64,000 nt of DNA from Ecdyonurus torrentis (GCA_949318235.1 OX439131.1:26490903-26554902); one strand, 5' to 3'; numbered from the stretch's first letter, positions 42,064-58,787 are shown. A program made the numbers and translations. The notes: generated from the letters alone by a model not told the origin.

Positions 42064-42916
42064 TCAAGGTTCCAAATCTCCTCAAAATAACTAAAGTAGC
42101 TATGTATAAATTATATCTATCATTATATATATATATATTAGCATAGTTCTCTTCATAATTATAAATATTGACACTAACCATAAAACCTTATTATATATAA
42201 TCTAGATACTTTTTTTTTAACATTATGTTGAAAGTAAACATTAATTATGATAAACTATGTCATATGACAATATAAATACATAACAAATTTTTATTGTCAT
42301 GTTAAACATTAGAAATTTAAATCAGGTAATCAAGATAGTAAGGTTACTTTATATAAGTTGTACAGTATACTATGTATATTGTATGTATTTTTTTTAAATC
42401 ATAGTGGTGGCATATTGACACCGATTTAATGTCCACAACATAATAGTATAAAGTAACATAATGCGAAAGTTTTCTATATGTATACATGTCTAGCCTACTT
42501 TAAAATGTACTTTATTTATAAAAATAAATATACAAATTACATTTAACAGCTTTTCTATGTTTTTGTAACAGTAGGAGGGGTGTAGTTTTCTTATTCATGA
42601 TATAAATGTAAATTTACTTGATTTTAAATTAATTTTTGTGTCTGTGGTGTGTATGTGTATAAAGAAAAACCCACGATATGACAGAAAATTATCCTTGAGA
42701 TACATGTATGTTATATAATGTGAATTTTAAAATTAAATGTATTATTGTAATATTATTTGTATATATGCGTTTAATTTTGACCTTCAACAATAATACGATG
42801 ACATTACGATGCGAGAGAGAGAGAGAGAGAGAGAGTGATTACGATGTATATTATAAGAAAATTGGTTTGTTCTGATTCGATTCCGGGTATATAATAATTT
42901 TGAATTTTTCTAACAA

Positions 42917-42958
<42 letters not shown>

Positions 42959-43932
42959 ACTGAAGTATAAAAATATAAATAAATATCAATAAAATTCAAT
43001 ACAAAATTTGACATCATGTTTATATTTAGTTTGTCAGGTATAAGCGTAGATTTTAGGTTTTTCTCTATTTTATACTGTATAAAAAATATTCGAGAAATAA
43101 AAATGAATTAAGAACATTTTTACATTATAAAATTGATACGTACTGCATATTGTAAAATTATATATCAAACAGAAATTACAACTGGAAACTTTATTTTTAT
43201 AAGAAAAAGTAATATGAATTACAGTAGTGACATTGTTTTTAATTGGTATCATAGGTTGAAATTCATTAATTTAACTTGATCTCTTTGCACAAACAAACAA
43301 AGAGAGAACAAAAATAAACTGAATACATGAAACCAGCTGCCACAAAGGCAAAAATTTTCTTCCATCATCCCACTCATTTTAGAAAAGCAAAGTAAATGCA
43401 TTTAATTAAATATTAATTGATTAAGCCAACTGACTTTCAATGAACCAATACTGTTTTTTAATTTTAATTTCATTAACTTTCAATGAAGATGTATTTGAAG
43501 GTATTATCGTATTTGGGTTATAATAAGAAAGTGTTTATAATCAAATAAAGTGAATCTGTTTATATATAAAGAAAGCAAATTATTAATTAAATAATAAATC
43601 GTGAACAATATTAAATGTTTTTTTTGTTAATATCAATAAGATTTATAACATTATAGTTAAGGTCACAATCAATATTTAGAATGATATATTGCAACACTTA
43701 AAATTTATTATTAAAAACTTTATGTTATTTTTATGCTCTTGTTATTATTTTTTTTATCATTTTTTTGGTTTTGTTTAATAATCTTTTGTGTTCCTAATAT
43801 AGAGCAATAGTAAAATAGAAAGAAAAAAAAAAATATAGCATTTCAAGGTTAAAAATATTTTTTACGTAATCATGTAGCAAGAAAGAAGATTTTTTTTATT
43901 ATACATTTGTAAGTGAAAGGATATTAGTTATT

Positions 43933-43973
<41 letters not shown>

Positions 43974-44186
43974 ATAATTTTATGATTATAAGTTCATCTT
44001 TTTTATATAATACACTTAAAGTTATAAAAACTATAACTAGTTATTATATTAAACTAGAAAAAAAAAAGATCAAATAAATGTTTTTTTAAGTTATAAGAAC
44101 ACTTTTTTTGGTCCATTATATGATCTTTCCAAACGTGATGCTGTAATTAGAGACATGGAAGGAAACAGAAAAAAATGGAGGAGAAA

Positions 44187-44296
<110 letters not shown>

Positions 44297-46127
44297 CAAT
44301 GTTTTTGAAAAAGGTCAGTCAATATAAAAAACATCACATCAGAGAGCTTTTTTTATTATTATTTTTTTTTTTTGACTTGCTTTCAGTATTCTTTCAAAAA
44401 AAAAAAAAAAAAATGTGTACAAAATTGATTGGTCCAGTCTACTAAAGCTCCCTGCAGTCAATACTAGGGTTCTCAATTATAAAACATTGACCACAAATAC
44501 ATGATAAAAAAAAATGTAATAAACAAACATATATGTACAAAAAAGAAATAGAAAGAGACAGGCTTTTTTTTATGACATATAAATTTATATTATTCTTGTA
44601 GTAACTTAATAATATATATACTATAACATCTAAAAGCGCAATGCGGTATACAGTATTTTACGCAATTTTAATCACATTTTGCTTTTGTAATTACACTTTT
44701 TTTCTCACATTCAGAGAAGCTTCGTGAGTGACAAAAACTTGACCAAATTTAATTAACTTCCAAATTCTATAATATATTATTTAATAATCTTATTATATTA
44801 TATATGTATAAAGTTTTAAAAATAAAATTATTGGTAACCGATTTAATTGACTTTTCTTTGTTCTTTTTTTTTAATTATAATGAATAAAACTGCTTTAATT
44901 AATGTATGAAAATTAAGATATATATTTTTTTTTCTTGCAACAGAATCCTTTTGAAGTTGATTATGAAAAGTTAATTATCTCACCTATGATAAATTTAATT
45001 TTAATTTCTATTCTTTCCTTTTTTTTTTTTTACTTGTGAAGATGCGAATTTTTTCTTTTGTAATGTTCATTAAATAGGCGTGTCACTAATTTATATTTTT
45101 ATACTCTCCTTTGTTTCTAACTTTTTTTTAATGGCGGTATTTTACACGTATATTATAAGAAGTCAGTAGAATTTTTTTTTATGTATAATATACTTTATTT
45201 TAACGCCTCTGCATTTATGCAGATTTAAAGAGCGAAAGTAAATAATTATTAATTGACCAACCTGATAATTACTATGCAAATGTATAACGTGTGTGACATT
45301 CTTACTAATGTTTAATTAAGCAATATTAGTTAAAGACAAGAAAGTATAATTCTTTATATGGATTTCTAATATTATTTTTATGTAAATGACCATGTACCAT
45401 TTAATTATTTAATAATTAGTTTTTCAATAAAGGAATTAAAAGTTTCAAGAACTTAAAAGAGTTCAATTAAAATACACAGTGAAAAATACTAATACAAAAA
45501 TAAAAGTCACAGATTTTTTTGTGTTTTTATTTCTTATATTTTTATAGTTTTTAATTATTTATTATTATTTTTTTTAGCAATTCAAGAAATAGTACGAAAC
45601 CATTTTAAAGTCAGGAAATCTTTGAAAGCATAGTGCCTATCATACATAATATTCATTTTTTTTTATCGTGTTTTCTTTAATTTTATATAGATGAACGAAG
45701 TAAAATTGAAAACTTTTTTTTTTCACTGATACGATATATTTTATTTTTTTAAATTTAGCTATAAGAATCAGATTATACACCAATCTTATCAACTATAAAA
45801 ATTAAAATTAAACTTCATAGCTAGAAAGTATTCAATACTTTGCATGTAATAAAAATACTTCAGTCATTAAAAAATTCCTTTGATGTTTTGGAGAATAAAA
45901 AAATCAGGTTTTTGCTCATCCTTGTCCTATACACAAAAATCTCTAGAGAAACTCTAATGAAGTATTTTTTTTTCACAACATTTTTTTGTTACTCAAAATT
46001 TGTGAAATATTTGTGACAAAATATTACATTCATCTGCAAATAGCATCCTCTACCAATTAAGAGAATTAATCTTTAAGATGACTCTGTAAATAATAAACGT
46101 ATAAAAATATGTATAAACATAGCTTAC

Positions 46128-46240
46128 CACTTGAAATCAGATGCACTTTTTTATGTGATAAAAATGCAACGCACTACACTTTGAGAGATAGGCACACTAC
46201 GGAAACGCGAAGTTCTCGCGCGGCACCAAGTTAGCGCACT
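46128..46240 (-). other. Candidate non-coding first exon, 46.2 kb
   Basis: In a GC-rich island on the minus strand, an initiator-like TCAGTG (A at 46240) is followed by 113 nt ending at a donor CAAGTG|gtaagc (intron starts at 46127). No ATG occurs in these 113 nt. If it is spliced to exon D, the first AUG of the mRNA is exactly the exon D Met at 17897, giving the 785-residue protein. Two CRE palindromes stand 89-110 bp upstream. An alternative donor, CCAG|gtgaga, lies further upstream at about 46322. Membership in this gene is inferred from strand, phase-free compatibility and the lack of other genes. Confidence 0.45.
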
Positions 46241-46328
46241 GATTTGTTCCTTTAATGTCGAAGCGGCACGCGGTTCCACGCGAGGTGAAAGGAGAAACTC
46301 CCCTCAATCCCCTTGTTCTCACCTGGAG

Positions 46329-46350
46329 TGACGTCATAATCATGACGTCA
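46329..46350. promoter_or_regulatory. Twin CRE palindromes (TGACGTCA x2)
   Basis: Two perfect 8 bp cAMP-response elements, TGACGTCA at 46329-46336 and at 46343-46350, lie 14 bp centre to centre, separated by taatca. CREB/ATF bZIP dimers bind this sequence. They sit about 90-110 bp upstream of the proposed minus-strand start at 46240, in one of the few GC-rich islands of the window. Confidence 0.6.
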
Positions 46351-46351
46351 C

Positions 46352-49300
46352 AATAAAAGTGATCTTCATATTGTTTATTATAATACTCATCTAATGAGTA
46401 TGAAAGTAAAATTTTTACACATTAAAAAAATATATATAATAAATTAATTTTTAAATAGCTAAATTAATAATAATATCTTATATTTTACCTCTTCTTTATG
46501 CATGACATGTTTTTTTTCTCTCTCTTCTATTATCAGTTACGTTTTTTGAATAAAAAATTAATCGTGACTCGATTATTATTGTTTAATTCGTACCTTCATC
46601 AATACGAAGAATTAGGAATATAACATTGTTGTTAATGCATTAAAAATGATGAGTTGCTATATATCGAAATATGCAGTTATTCCAATGAATTTTGATCTTT
46701 GATAATTTATTATTAATAAAGTTTACATAGCTGAAAATGTTATATTGTATTACAAAAATAAACAAACGTTATTTTATGTTTTCAAAACTTAATGTATAAT
46801 TTTAAATGAAAAGAAGCAAAAATTTATACAAAAAAATTAATATTTATATATAATAAATAAATATTTTAAATCTATATAGTAATAATAAGTTATACTATTA
46901 GATACACACATCCTTAATTTAAAAAATTAATTATATAAAACTAAATTTGATTGCATGACAACGGAAAGTACATTGTGAAAAACAAATTTCCTTTATTATT
47001 AAAATTTCATAATATTATATTTATGTTAAAAATTAATTTCTTCATAAAACTAGAGAAACAAAATAAAAACCAAGTAGTATTTAAATATTTTGCAAAAACA
47101 ACAATTTATAGAAAATTATGTGAAAATTGCTATGAGATAACTGTGAATAAACATATATTTTCAGACATTGATAAAATGCTAAAGATATTACCACGTTCCG
47201 TGTTGATAAAAGATGATCATGAACCATGAATAATTTTCTTCTTTACGGTCAGAATTTCCGGTTCTTTTCCCTCTTCGTCTTAGATGTCTACAAGATATCA
47301 AAATTAAAATGAAGTTTAATTGAGGAAAGAGAAGTACAATAATGTACCAAGTCTGACCACAATTTTTAATTTACTAATTTCAATTTCATTCAAGTGAGCA
47401 TTGCAATCTTTTGTTATGTCAGTTTTAGTATAAAAAAAAGAAAGATGAGTTTTATCAAAACGAATAGAGCACATCCTTAAGAACAAATAGTTATTATAAA
47501 AATTGTTAATTGTTGCATGCATATAGCTTTATTGTATTCTTTGAAATATATTCTGGAAAAATATATAAAGAAATAAAAAAAAGGGGCAATGCTCGTGAGT
47601 TTGTATTATTCTAGTATTGTATATAGATGATAATGTACAAAGCAGGCATTTTTGATAATGAGAAACGGAAATGATGCAAATTGCATTTTTTTTATGACAA
47701 TACAATACATACATACACTCAAATTGCAGACAGTGAGAATTAGCGGTGCGGAGGAAATCTTTGAATCGATCGAGTATATATTTTTAGATGCCGGCTGTAC
47801 TGCATCTATACAGTATACAAATACACTTTAAATAAATAGTCTGCATAAGGTTTTCATGTTACATTCGTAATAATTCAATAATTAATGTTAGTTATTGAAA
47901 CAACCTTTTATTTTTAGAATTATGAAATAATCTGAAAATATTGTTGATTTTAACATTCCTTGGCATCTAAATCTTTTATTAGTTAATTTATATTGAATTT
48001 TGTGTCTGCATTATAATATTATATACATAGAATATGCATACAAACAACAGTAAGCGTTTTCAAACTTATAATATTAATTTATATAGAAAAAGAAAAAAAA
48101 AAAAGAGGGGGTAGATTTTTTTTTTATGTGCATTGCGTCGATTACATAAAATGCAAATTTAAGAAAATCAATTATACTAGTAATCAATAAAAAGACAATG
48201 GAAATATCCGCACCATATACTTATATAAAAATTAAAAATTCAATTACTTGAAAGCACTAATGAAAAGAAGAAGAAGAGAAAAATCAATTCTCTGCATTTA
48301 AAAATGAATTATTAAAAGATTATGAATACTATTTAAAATTATACAACTGTTTTTTATCTCTTTCTTTAACAATTGCATTCATTGAATCTTTGACGTAAAT
48401 ATATATTTTTTAAAAGTGCATTATTTAAAAGTTAATTACATGAGAATCAGTGCAAGAACTATAAACATGAAAATAAAATATAAAAAAAACTTTAAATTGA
48501 AGACTTTATTACAGTTTATACACGTAAAAATAGATTTAAGGTATTGCGCATTTTTTTTTTATATATTATATCGTTACAGTAAAATCTTCCGTTAGAGAAC
48601 AAAAAATCATAACGTAATAAATTTTTTTTTATTGTAATCTTCATAGTATCTTCAAATGTTATGTTTTTGATATAATAATCAAAACATTTCTTACACCAAG
48701 TTTAAAAAAAAAAATAATAAAAGCAGCAGTATATCCTTCGTATACTGTTGTTGGTATTATTAAAGCTCTGATATTAATATATAAATATATAATTATATAA
48801 TTTATCATCACACTCTCTTACAAGTGTGAATCATATTCTTTTTAATATACATAAAATTTACATCAATCGTATTCTTATTATTATTATTACAATGTAATAA
48901 AACTACAATAAAAACAAAGTTATAATATAATAAATTATATGATATTTTAATACTTTCTCCCTAAAGAGAATACATCATATATATATAAATATTATATATA
49001 TTTTTATAATGTATATTTCAATTATAAAATAATTTGTTATAATATGGACCAAAATATATAGTTTGTAATGATACTTTTAACTGTATATATTTTATAATGT
49101 AAGTCCACTTTCATTAAACGTCATTTAATGTCTTATAGTGTGTACTATTTAAACGGTACTTTTAGGTTGGGATTTTTGTCTTTTAATATTGTATTTTCTT
49201 CTTATTTTATTTAATGTTATTTTTTCTTTCAGTTTATGTTTTTGTTTTCTTTGCAATTTTGATGGAATTGAAATTGGGATTTTATATATATAAGTGAACT

Positions 49301-49716
49301 TGTAATCTGTGTTCTCTATATACCTTAAGAATTGTTTTGCTTTACTGGGTCTTGGAAATTCTTATCCCCCCCCCCTTTTTATGACAGCCCCGACAAATTT
49401 AAATTTGGTGATAAAACAATGTGTATGTATTGAATTGGTCTGTAGAATTACAAACAAGAAATGATAATTAATCAAATTATATTATTCGTATAAATAAATT
49501 GTAAATTTATTTATATTAATAATAAAAATGGAATTAATGAAATTAGCAATATTGCCATTAAACACATCAATTAACTATTAATTTTATTATAGGACAAGGT
49601 AACATATGTGTTATTGAGAAAAAGATCCACACTAAATGCGGAAGCCTCATCCATCCTTGCATGCTGCAGTCGAAACAAATGTGATTCCGCCCAATTACGT
49701 GAGCAAGTTATCTCAC
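46352..49716. other. AT-rich interval
   Basis: No supported gene. A plus-strand open stretch at 46951-47229 has A/T-driven composition (Lys, Asn, Ile, Phe) and no recognised domain. A C-run lies near 49366-49375. Confidence 0.45.
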
Positions 49717-49777
49717 CGCGAGTTAATGGCCTCAAGTAACTTAAGTGCATCGCATCTGTTGGCGAGTCGACTCAACT
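49717..49777 (-). CDS. Candidate alternative first exon (MHLSYLRPLTR), 49.75 kb
   Basis: On the minus strand a TATAAAA (T at 49801) is followed 24 bp later by a TCAGTT initiator (A at 49777), a textbook spacing. The exon ends at a donor CGCG|gtgaga (49716). An ATG at 49750 gives MHLSYLRPLTR plus one base (G), which fits exon C (G+AC = Asp) for a 746-residue isoform. A 4-codon ORF starts 5 nt earlier (ATG CGA TGC ACT TAA) and could dampen translation. Only 49750-49717 is coding. The island is GC-rich against a very AT-rich background. Function as a first exon is inferred. Confidence 0.42.
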
Positions 49778-49801
49778 GATGGATGTTCAACTTTTTTTAT
49801 A
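49774..49801 (-). promoter_or_regulatory. Core promoter, TATA + initiator, 49.8 kb
   Basis: TTATAAAAAAAG is followed by TCAGTT with the TATA T 24 bp before the initiator A on the minus strand. This matches arthropod TATA-Inr promoters and directs transcription toward the PDZ gene. Confidence 0.45.
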
Positions 49802-52693
<2,892 letters not shown>

Positions 52694-52889
52694 AGAGGAG
52701 AAAAGACATATGTGCATAAATTTTTGCCTAAGGTGATTAGTCGCAGGACATTGGCAAGTATTAAAATATTTCTTAGAAAAGAAGTTGCTGAGCTATAGCA
52801 ACACAGCATCCATAAGAGGTCTTTGGTCCAGAGGAGATTGTAAATACTTTTCCTTCTATAAGCCTCAGTTTAAAACTTCTTTTTATTGT

Positions 52890-52891
<2 letters not shown>

Positions 52892-52965
<74 letters not shown>

Positions 52966-52973
52966 TTCTCTCT
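52892..52973. repeat. (CT)n microsatellite
   Basis: About 66 bp of CT repeats (52892-52957), then CTTT-interrupted units to about 52973. One of the few AG/CT arrays with the pyrimidine strand on plus. Confidence 0.95.
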
Positions 52974-53184
52974 CGCGTCTCATTCCTTACAGTTTCCCGA
53001 TTTCAAACACAAAACACTGTATATATGCAAAAATACGCCTGGAACCAAAAAAAGCTTCCACATATTTAAAATAGTTTTCATTCTTCCATATCAGATCTCT
53101 AACACTGATAGAGCAATCATATACATTATAGTATTTTTATTTTTTTTTAACACATCGTGTTCTCAGCATGAACTTTTCACAGGA

Positions 53185-53365
53185 AAAAGAAGAAGAAGAA
53201 GAAGAAGAAGAAGAAGAAGAAGAAGAAGAAGAAGAAGAAGAAGAAGAAGAAGAAGAAGAAGAAGAAGAAGAAGAAGAAGAAGAAGAAGAAGAAGAAGAAG
53301 AAGAAGAAGAAGAAGAAGAAGAAGAAGAAGAAGAAGAAGAAGAAGAAGAAGAAGAAGAAGAAGAA
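53185..53365. repeat. (AAG)n trinucleotide array, about 180 bp
   Basis: About 60 uninterrupted AAG units, the longest trinucleotide array here. Open in all frames (poly-Glu, poly-Lys or poly-Arg on plus; poly-Ser or poly-Leu on minus), but there is no coding context. GAA/TTC tracts of this size can form triplex DNA. Confidence 0.97.
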
Positions 53366-53969
53366 AACCCCTGCATTGATTCAAGTTAATAAATCGCATG
53401 TTACTTATCATTTTCATATTATCTATGCGTGTTTGTATAATTAAATAATTTAATAATGTTAAGATCCTTTTTCTATAGTTTTAAAAGGATAATATAATAG
53501 TTTTATCACATAATTATTACGGATTTAACAATTAATTAAACTATAAATGACATTGACTGAAAAAAAAATCAGGGTCTATGTACGACAAGGTTTAAATCAT
53601 AAAAACGATTAGAAAATTGCAATTTAACTTCTCTTTGTTATAATTTTCAATTGAAAATTGCATACATTAAATTCCTTATCTCATCTTATAGGAATTTTAA
53701 TAATATTACACATATAACTTTTATTTCAATGGATATTGTATTTAAAAAAAAATGAAAAATGACCACTCATGCATATAATAAAATTTAATGATTGTACATA
53801 TAAAATGTTTGAAACTATTTGCAAAAGTTACATGGGTGGAGACTTTAACATAAATTGTATATAAGTGGGAGTATATAATATAATATAAAAGATTCTTTGA
53901 AAATTGACCATATTGTTCAAGTGACCATTTCTGAATAATTTTTGTTATTATAACCAATTTATTATCTTG

Positions 53970-53972
<3 letters not shown>

Positions 53973-54049
<77 letters not shown>
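53973..54049. repeat. (AT)n microsatellite, about 77 bp
   Basis: AT dinucleotides with one phase shift (TATTATAT) near 54004. Confidence 0.95.
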
Positions 54050-54054
<5 letters not shown>

Positions 54055-55204
54055 AATCTGTCAAAATTAAATTAAAAAAACAAATATAGTTTGAATATAT
54101 TTTATGTTATTGTAATGATTAATTTTAAAATTCTAATAGTATAAATTCTATTTTATTATTATTTTGAAAAATACGGTTGTTAAAAATAAACTTGTTTGAA
54201 ACACGCGAATATGGTTATAAATTTATGTTAAAGGTAATAATGCAGCTGGCTAAATAAGACTATAGAGAATTTTTATATAATATAACGGTATATCAATACA
54301 TGTTTAATCTCTTACTTTTTTTTCATAGTCATTAAAATTTATTTAATAATTTCTATCACATGCGTAACCAAGGTCATTTTGCATGAAGTCGTAACAAAAA
54401 AATTTTTGACACGCATATTTGCCGTAACTTCAACAGTTCATCTGCATATTATCATTTTTTTTGTTTCATCAAAATAAAACTGTTTGTTAACTTTTTCCCT
54501 TCCTTGTAAACTCATTATTTTATTTCAAAGTATATATCTCATGAATAAAATAATAATTTAATATTTTGACAGATAACAATCCACAGAAAACAAAAACAAA
54601 ACAAAAAAAAAAGTGAACTTTTAACTTTATGTAAATGTATTTAAATAAATGATAAAGAAGGTTACTGACATTAAAAAAAAAATACTGTAGTATGAATTTT
54701 GTTTAATACCATAGTGCATGTTGTCATTTTTTTTTAATAAAAAACGGTATTTTTTTCTGAATTTCTGAACAAAAAAGAAAAAAAAAAAAAAAAAAAAAAA
54801 AGGATGTTGTTACACATATCTAGAGAATCATCAAAATAATAAATTTTATACACGTACAATTAATTTCTTTTTTATCATATCAAATATTTTAATATGTAAA
54901 TATTTTTAAGTTTCAAATTTACAGTAAAACTGAGAGAAGATAATTATTAAGTAAAGTTTTGTGAGTGTGTGTGTGTATACCGTAATTATGTGACATTTTT
55001 TCGACACATTTTTCTGCAACATTTATCAATTTGATTTATATATTTCGTTGTTTTTAAGAAGAACGAATCTTTGTATGTAGTTTTTAAGGTAGCAGAAAGT
55101 AATTAGTATGCACTTTAGTTGTAATATGGAAAATACTGCAGTTATTTGGCTACCGTTGTTGTATTGCAAAATCTGAAAATTTATGAATATTAAACATAGT
55201 ACTA

Positions 55205-55318
55205 TATTTACATGGAGTAATATTTGCATTTGATTTGCATAAAATTCAAGTGGTTTCAAATAGAGATTGTCAGATAATTAAATTTATTGCACATTGAAAA
55301 TATTACTCCATGTAAATA
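55205..55318. repeat. Hairpin-forming inverted repeat, perfect 21 bp arms
   Basis: Positions 55205-55225 and 55298-55318 are exact reverse complements (tip TATTTACATGGAGTAATATT), 72 bp apart. Pairing continues imperfectly inwards (TGCATTTGATTTGCATAAAATT against AATTTATTGCACATTGAAAA). The fold would be a 114 nt hairpin: a small MITE or a miRNA-precursor-like structure. No target duplication was recognised. Confidence 0.6.
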
Positions 55319-55709
55319 AGACTGTTAGAATGCTATTCACATTATAAAACTTGTCATATTAGACTATTGAATGTTTCTATTATAATATTGCGTATAAGTA
55401 TAAATAAATGAAATGTTATATTTTTTTTACATAATGAAATTGAAAAACGCACTGAAGTTTTACGAGTTTATTTTATTTAGTACAAATCACCTGTTATTCT
55501 AAAAATAAAAAATGACCTTCTACCCTATTATACGTTAAATTAGTATGAATATTGAGAGGGCAAATTTTTATTGAAGATCAACGTGCTTCGTTGAGGTCAA
55601 CAGAGGTCAATTATATTGCCCCGGGTCACCATCATGGAGTAAGTGAGGAGAGAGAGAGAGAGAGAGCTCTGTCAACTTGTAAAAATCTATCTGCATACAA
55701 GTACTAATT

Positions 55710-55710
<1 letters not shown>

Positions 55711-55758
<48 letters not shown>
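55711..55758. repeat. (AG)n microsatellite, about 48 bp
   Basis: Uninterrupted AG. A shorter AG array lies nearby at about 55647-55667. Confidence 0.95.
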
Positions 55759-55763
<5 letters not shown>

Positions 55764-57650
55764 ATGGTGCCTAAAAGCTTTTCTCTCTATATCTTTATAA
55801 TACCAAGTGAGAAGAACATTAATATTGCATTAAAATACATGGTTATTAAAAATATATTTTAAAATATTTTATTATATATGTATGGTCACAATATTAGAAC
55901 ATCATATTGCAATTTGATTTTTTTTTATTATTTGATAATAACTGTAAAAATTTAAATTATTAACTATATATACTTCTTCCTTTTCTTGATTGTATTAACA
56001 TTACGAAAATTGATTGAAATTTGTTTGAAAATTATATTATATAATTTCATATTTGTATTATTATTTAAAATTAAGGGATAAAAACTGGACCTTGAATATA
56101 AACTGTTTTATGATGAGTATATTTAAGCTGCTTCTTATAGTTTTAATTGGATAACATTTTGTTGCGCTACATATATGGAACCGTATAACCAAAGGCCATA
56201 TGTATAAACATTATCATAATTTTTGTTTTAAGTAAAATCATTAAAATAAATGAGCATCCAAATGATATTAAGAAGACTGTTTGTGTAAGAGTATGGAGAG
56301 GTTTAAGTTAAAGAAGGAGAGAGTATAGAAATTTTTCTATATAACTTCCTATATATTAAATACCTGTATGATCAACAAAATCATATATGGAAATTTTGTG
56401 TCAACACATTTTTCTTTCATAAGAAATTGCTCATATTTGCAAAAAGAAAAAAAGGCTTCCTGAGTAAGTTCAAAGTGTATAGCCGTCACATTACATTCTT
56501 TAAATAACAAATTATGCAAATTCCAAGCTAAAATTTAAATGAAATATTTCTCCAACTTTTTATTTTTTAACTCTTTTGATCTTTGTTAGAGAATGTACTG
56601 AAGACGAAAAGTTATTTGCATGGAATATTTATTCAAATTTACTTTTTTTTATTTTTTTTTTTTTTTTTGACAAACAACTAAAAAAAAATGGTTTGAGGGA
56701 GTTGACAAAAATGTAAAGTATGGAGTTTTGAAATATTTGTCTAAAAAAATTCCTGTATTATTATTAGCTTTTTTTTTCTTCTGTCATTGTAATTTTTTTG
56801 AATTACATTAATAAAAATAATGTATTTATTTTTGTCTTCCATGTCTATTTCAAAGATATAAAATCATTTTGGTTTTGTATCTTAACTTTATCATAGATTT
56901 TTTTGTTATTTTTTTTTACTACAAAAAAACATTTAAGATTTTTTTTCCAAGTCATTAATCTCTCAAATTTTAATATCCACTTCTAAATTTGAAATGCATT
57001 AGCATTTAATATTTAATTGCATTTTGGATCCTTCAACTATCGTAAATGTATGCCAACATGTAAACATTATGCTTTTGATTAAAAAAAAAAAGTATATAAA
57101 AAAGAAGAAGAAAGAAATAAACGCATATGCACTTATCATAGCCTATTTCTTTGTTTTGAAAATAATTTATTTCCTAAGTCTATTATAAAAATCATTAAAA
57201 AAATTGATGATATTAATTTTATATAGAAAAAAAATGCGTAATTGCTTCCGTGTGTTTTTATAAGAAACTCAAAAACAAAAAAAAGATGTTTTTTCTGTGT
57301 GTGTGTGTGCTGTACTGTATATATGATATTATATATATTATATATAAAAGTTTATATATTTATATATATATATCAGCATCAAAACCCGAAATTGACCCAA
57401 ACTAGGTATTTTTGCTCATTTCGGCTTTTGGTTCGTCGCTTTTTGCCAAAACCCGGAATGCCACTTTATTTCGGCTTTTGGTCACGAAATTTTGATCCAT
57501 ACTAGTTTTGAACATTTCGCAAAAAGCAAAACCCGGTGTAAACATTTATATCCAGTTTTGGTCTTTGAATTTTAACCAGAACTAGTTGTGGTCAAAATAG
57601 AAAAATCAAAACCCGAAAAATGAACATTTCTCAACTCAATTATTTGATAT

Positions 57651-57652
<2 letters not shown>

Positions 57653-57744
<92 letters not shown>
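57653..57744. repeat. (AG)n microsatellite inside the foldback element
   Basis: About 92 bp of AG dinucleotides immediately inside the left arm. Confidence 0.96.
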
Positions 57745-57746
<2 letters not shown>

Positions 57747-58154
57747 TTATATCACGACCCGTTAAATATAAAAAGTAAAAATATTTATTTTAATTTACAA
57801 TAATAAGAGTGATATTATGATGACTTATGACTAATTTCCCTCATATTGGTTCAAAGTTCAAGTCCACCTTACTTTATCCAGTGATAACGATTTATTTTAA
57901 AATATTTCTTGTGCGTATATTCAGTTGACTGTTTGTCTCTGTGCTGAAAACATGGTTTATAACTGCATAATATTCGTTAGAAAGAGGATAAGAAAGTGTT
58001 TGAATTTAAAAAGTTCACAACACACGTATATTGTTGGTGCGCAAATTATAAGTGAACATTTGGTTAGTGGTTTAATGGATTAGCTCTTAATTTACATTTA
58101 ATCGTAAGTAGCCCCTTAAAATAATAATAATATACTCTATTACTACCATTACTG

Positions 58155-58289
58155 AATGGACCACTTGCAATAAAATGTTTGTAATTGTTGCAAAAAGGAA
58201 AAATGATTTTTAATTATTTTTTTTGTAAGAAATGCATTAAGAACATTTCAAATTAATTTAAAAAGTACGCTCATTGCAAGTGGTCCATT
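58155..58289. mobile_element. Nested MITE, 135 bp
   Basis: Perfect 17 bp terminal inverted repeats AATGGACCACTTGCAAT at 58155-58171 and their complement at 58273-58289. It lies inside the foldback element and so inserted later than that element arose, or it is part of its core. No clear target duplication; no ORF. Confidence 0.65.
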
Positions 58290-58787
58290 GCTAGGTCAAA
58301 CAGTAAGTTTATTTTTCGTATTGTCTCAATTTATATTCCGTATCTATAGCCATAAGATTTAGAGATTATGGTCAGCGCATTCTAATCAAATTAATCTTTC
58401 AGACCATATATTTTGCATTTCAAGTAAAATAATAAAATATATTGTTTCAACACCTCAATTATAATACCAAAACATCGTGCATTTATAATATAATCATAGT
58501 CTTTTATCATTGCATAAAATTCTGAGTTGAGAAATGTTCATTTTTCGGGTTTTGATTTTTCTATTTTGACCACAACTAGTTCTGGTCAAAATTCAAAGAC
58601 CAAAACTAGATATAAATGTTTACACCGGGTTTTGCTTTTTGCAAAATGCTCAAAACTAGTATGGATCAAAATTTCGTGACCAAAAGCCGAAATAAAGTGG
58701 CATTCCGGGTTTTGGCAAAAAGCGACGAACCAAAAGCCGAAATGAGCAAAAATACCTAGTTTGGGTCAATTTCGGGTTTTGATGCTG

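Noticed and set aside
46951..47229. 92-codon plus-strand ORF
   Set aside because: Lys/Asn/Ile/Phe-rich as expected from AT-rich DNA; no domain, no promoter, no codon-use contrast with surroundings.
57242..57505. 87-codon plus-strand ORF overlapping the foldback arm
   Set aside because: Runs from a (GT)n tract through AT repeats into the left arm; the complement arm has no matching conserved protein, so it is a chance frame.
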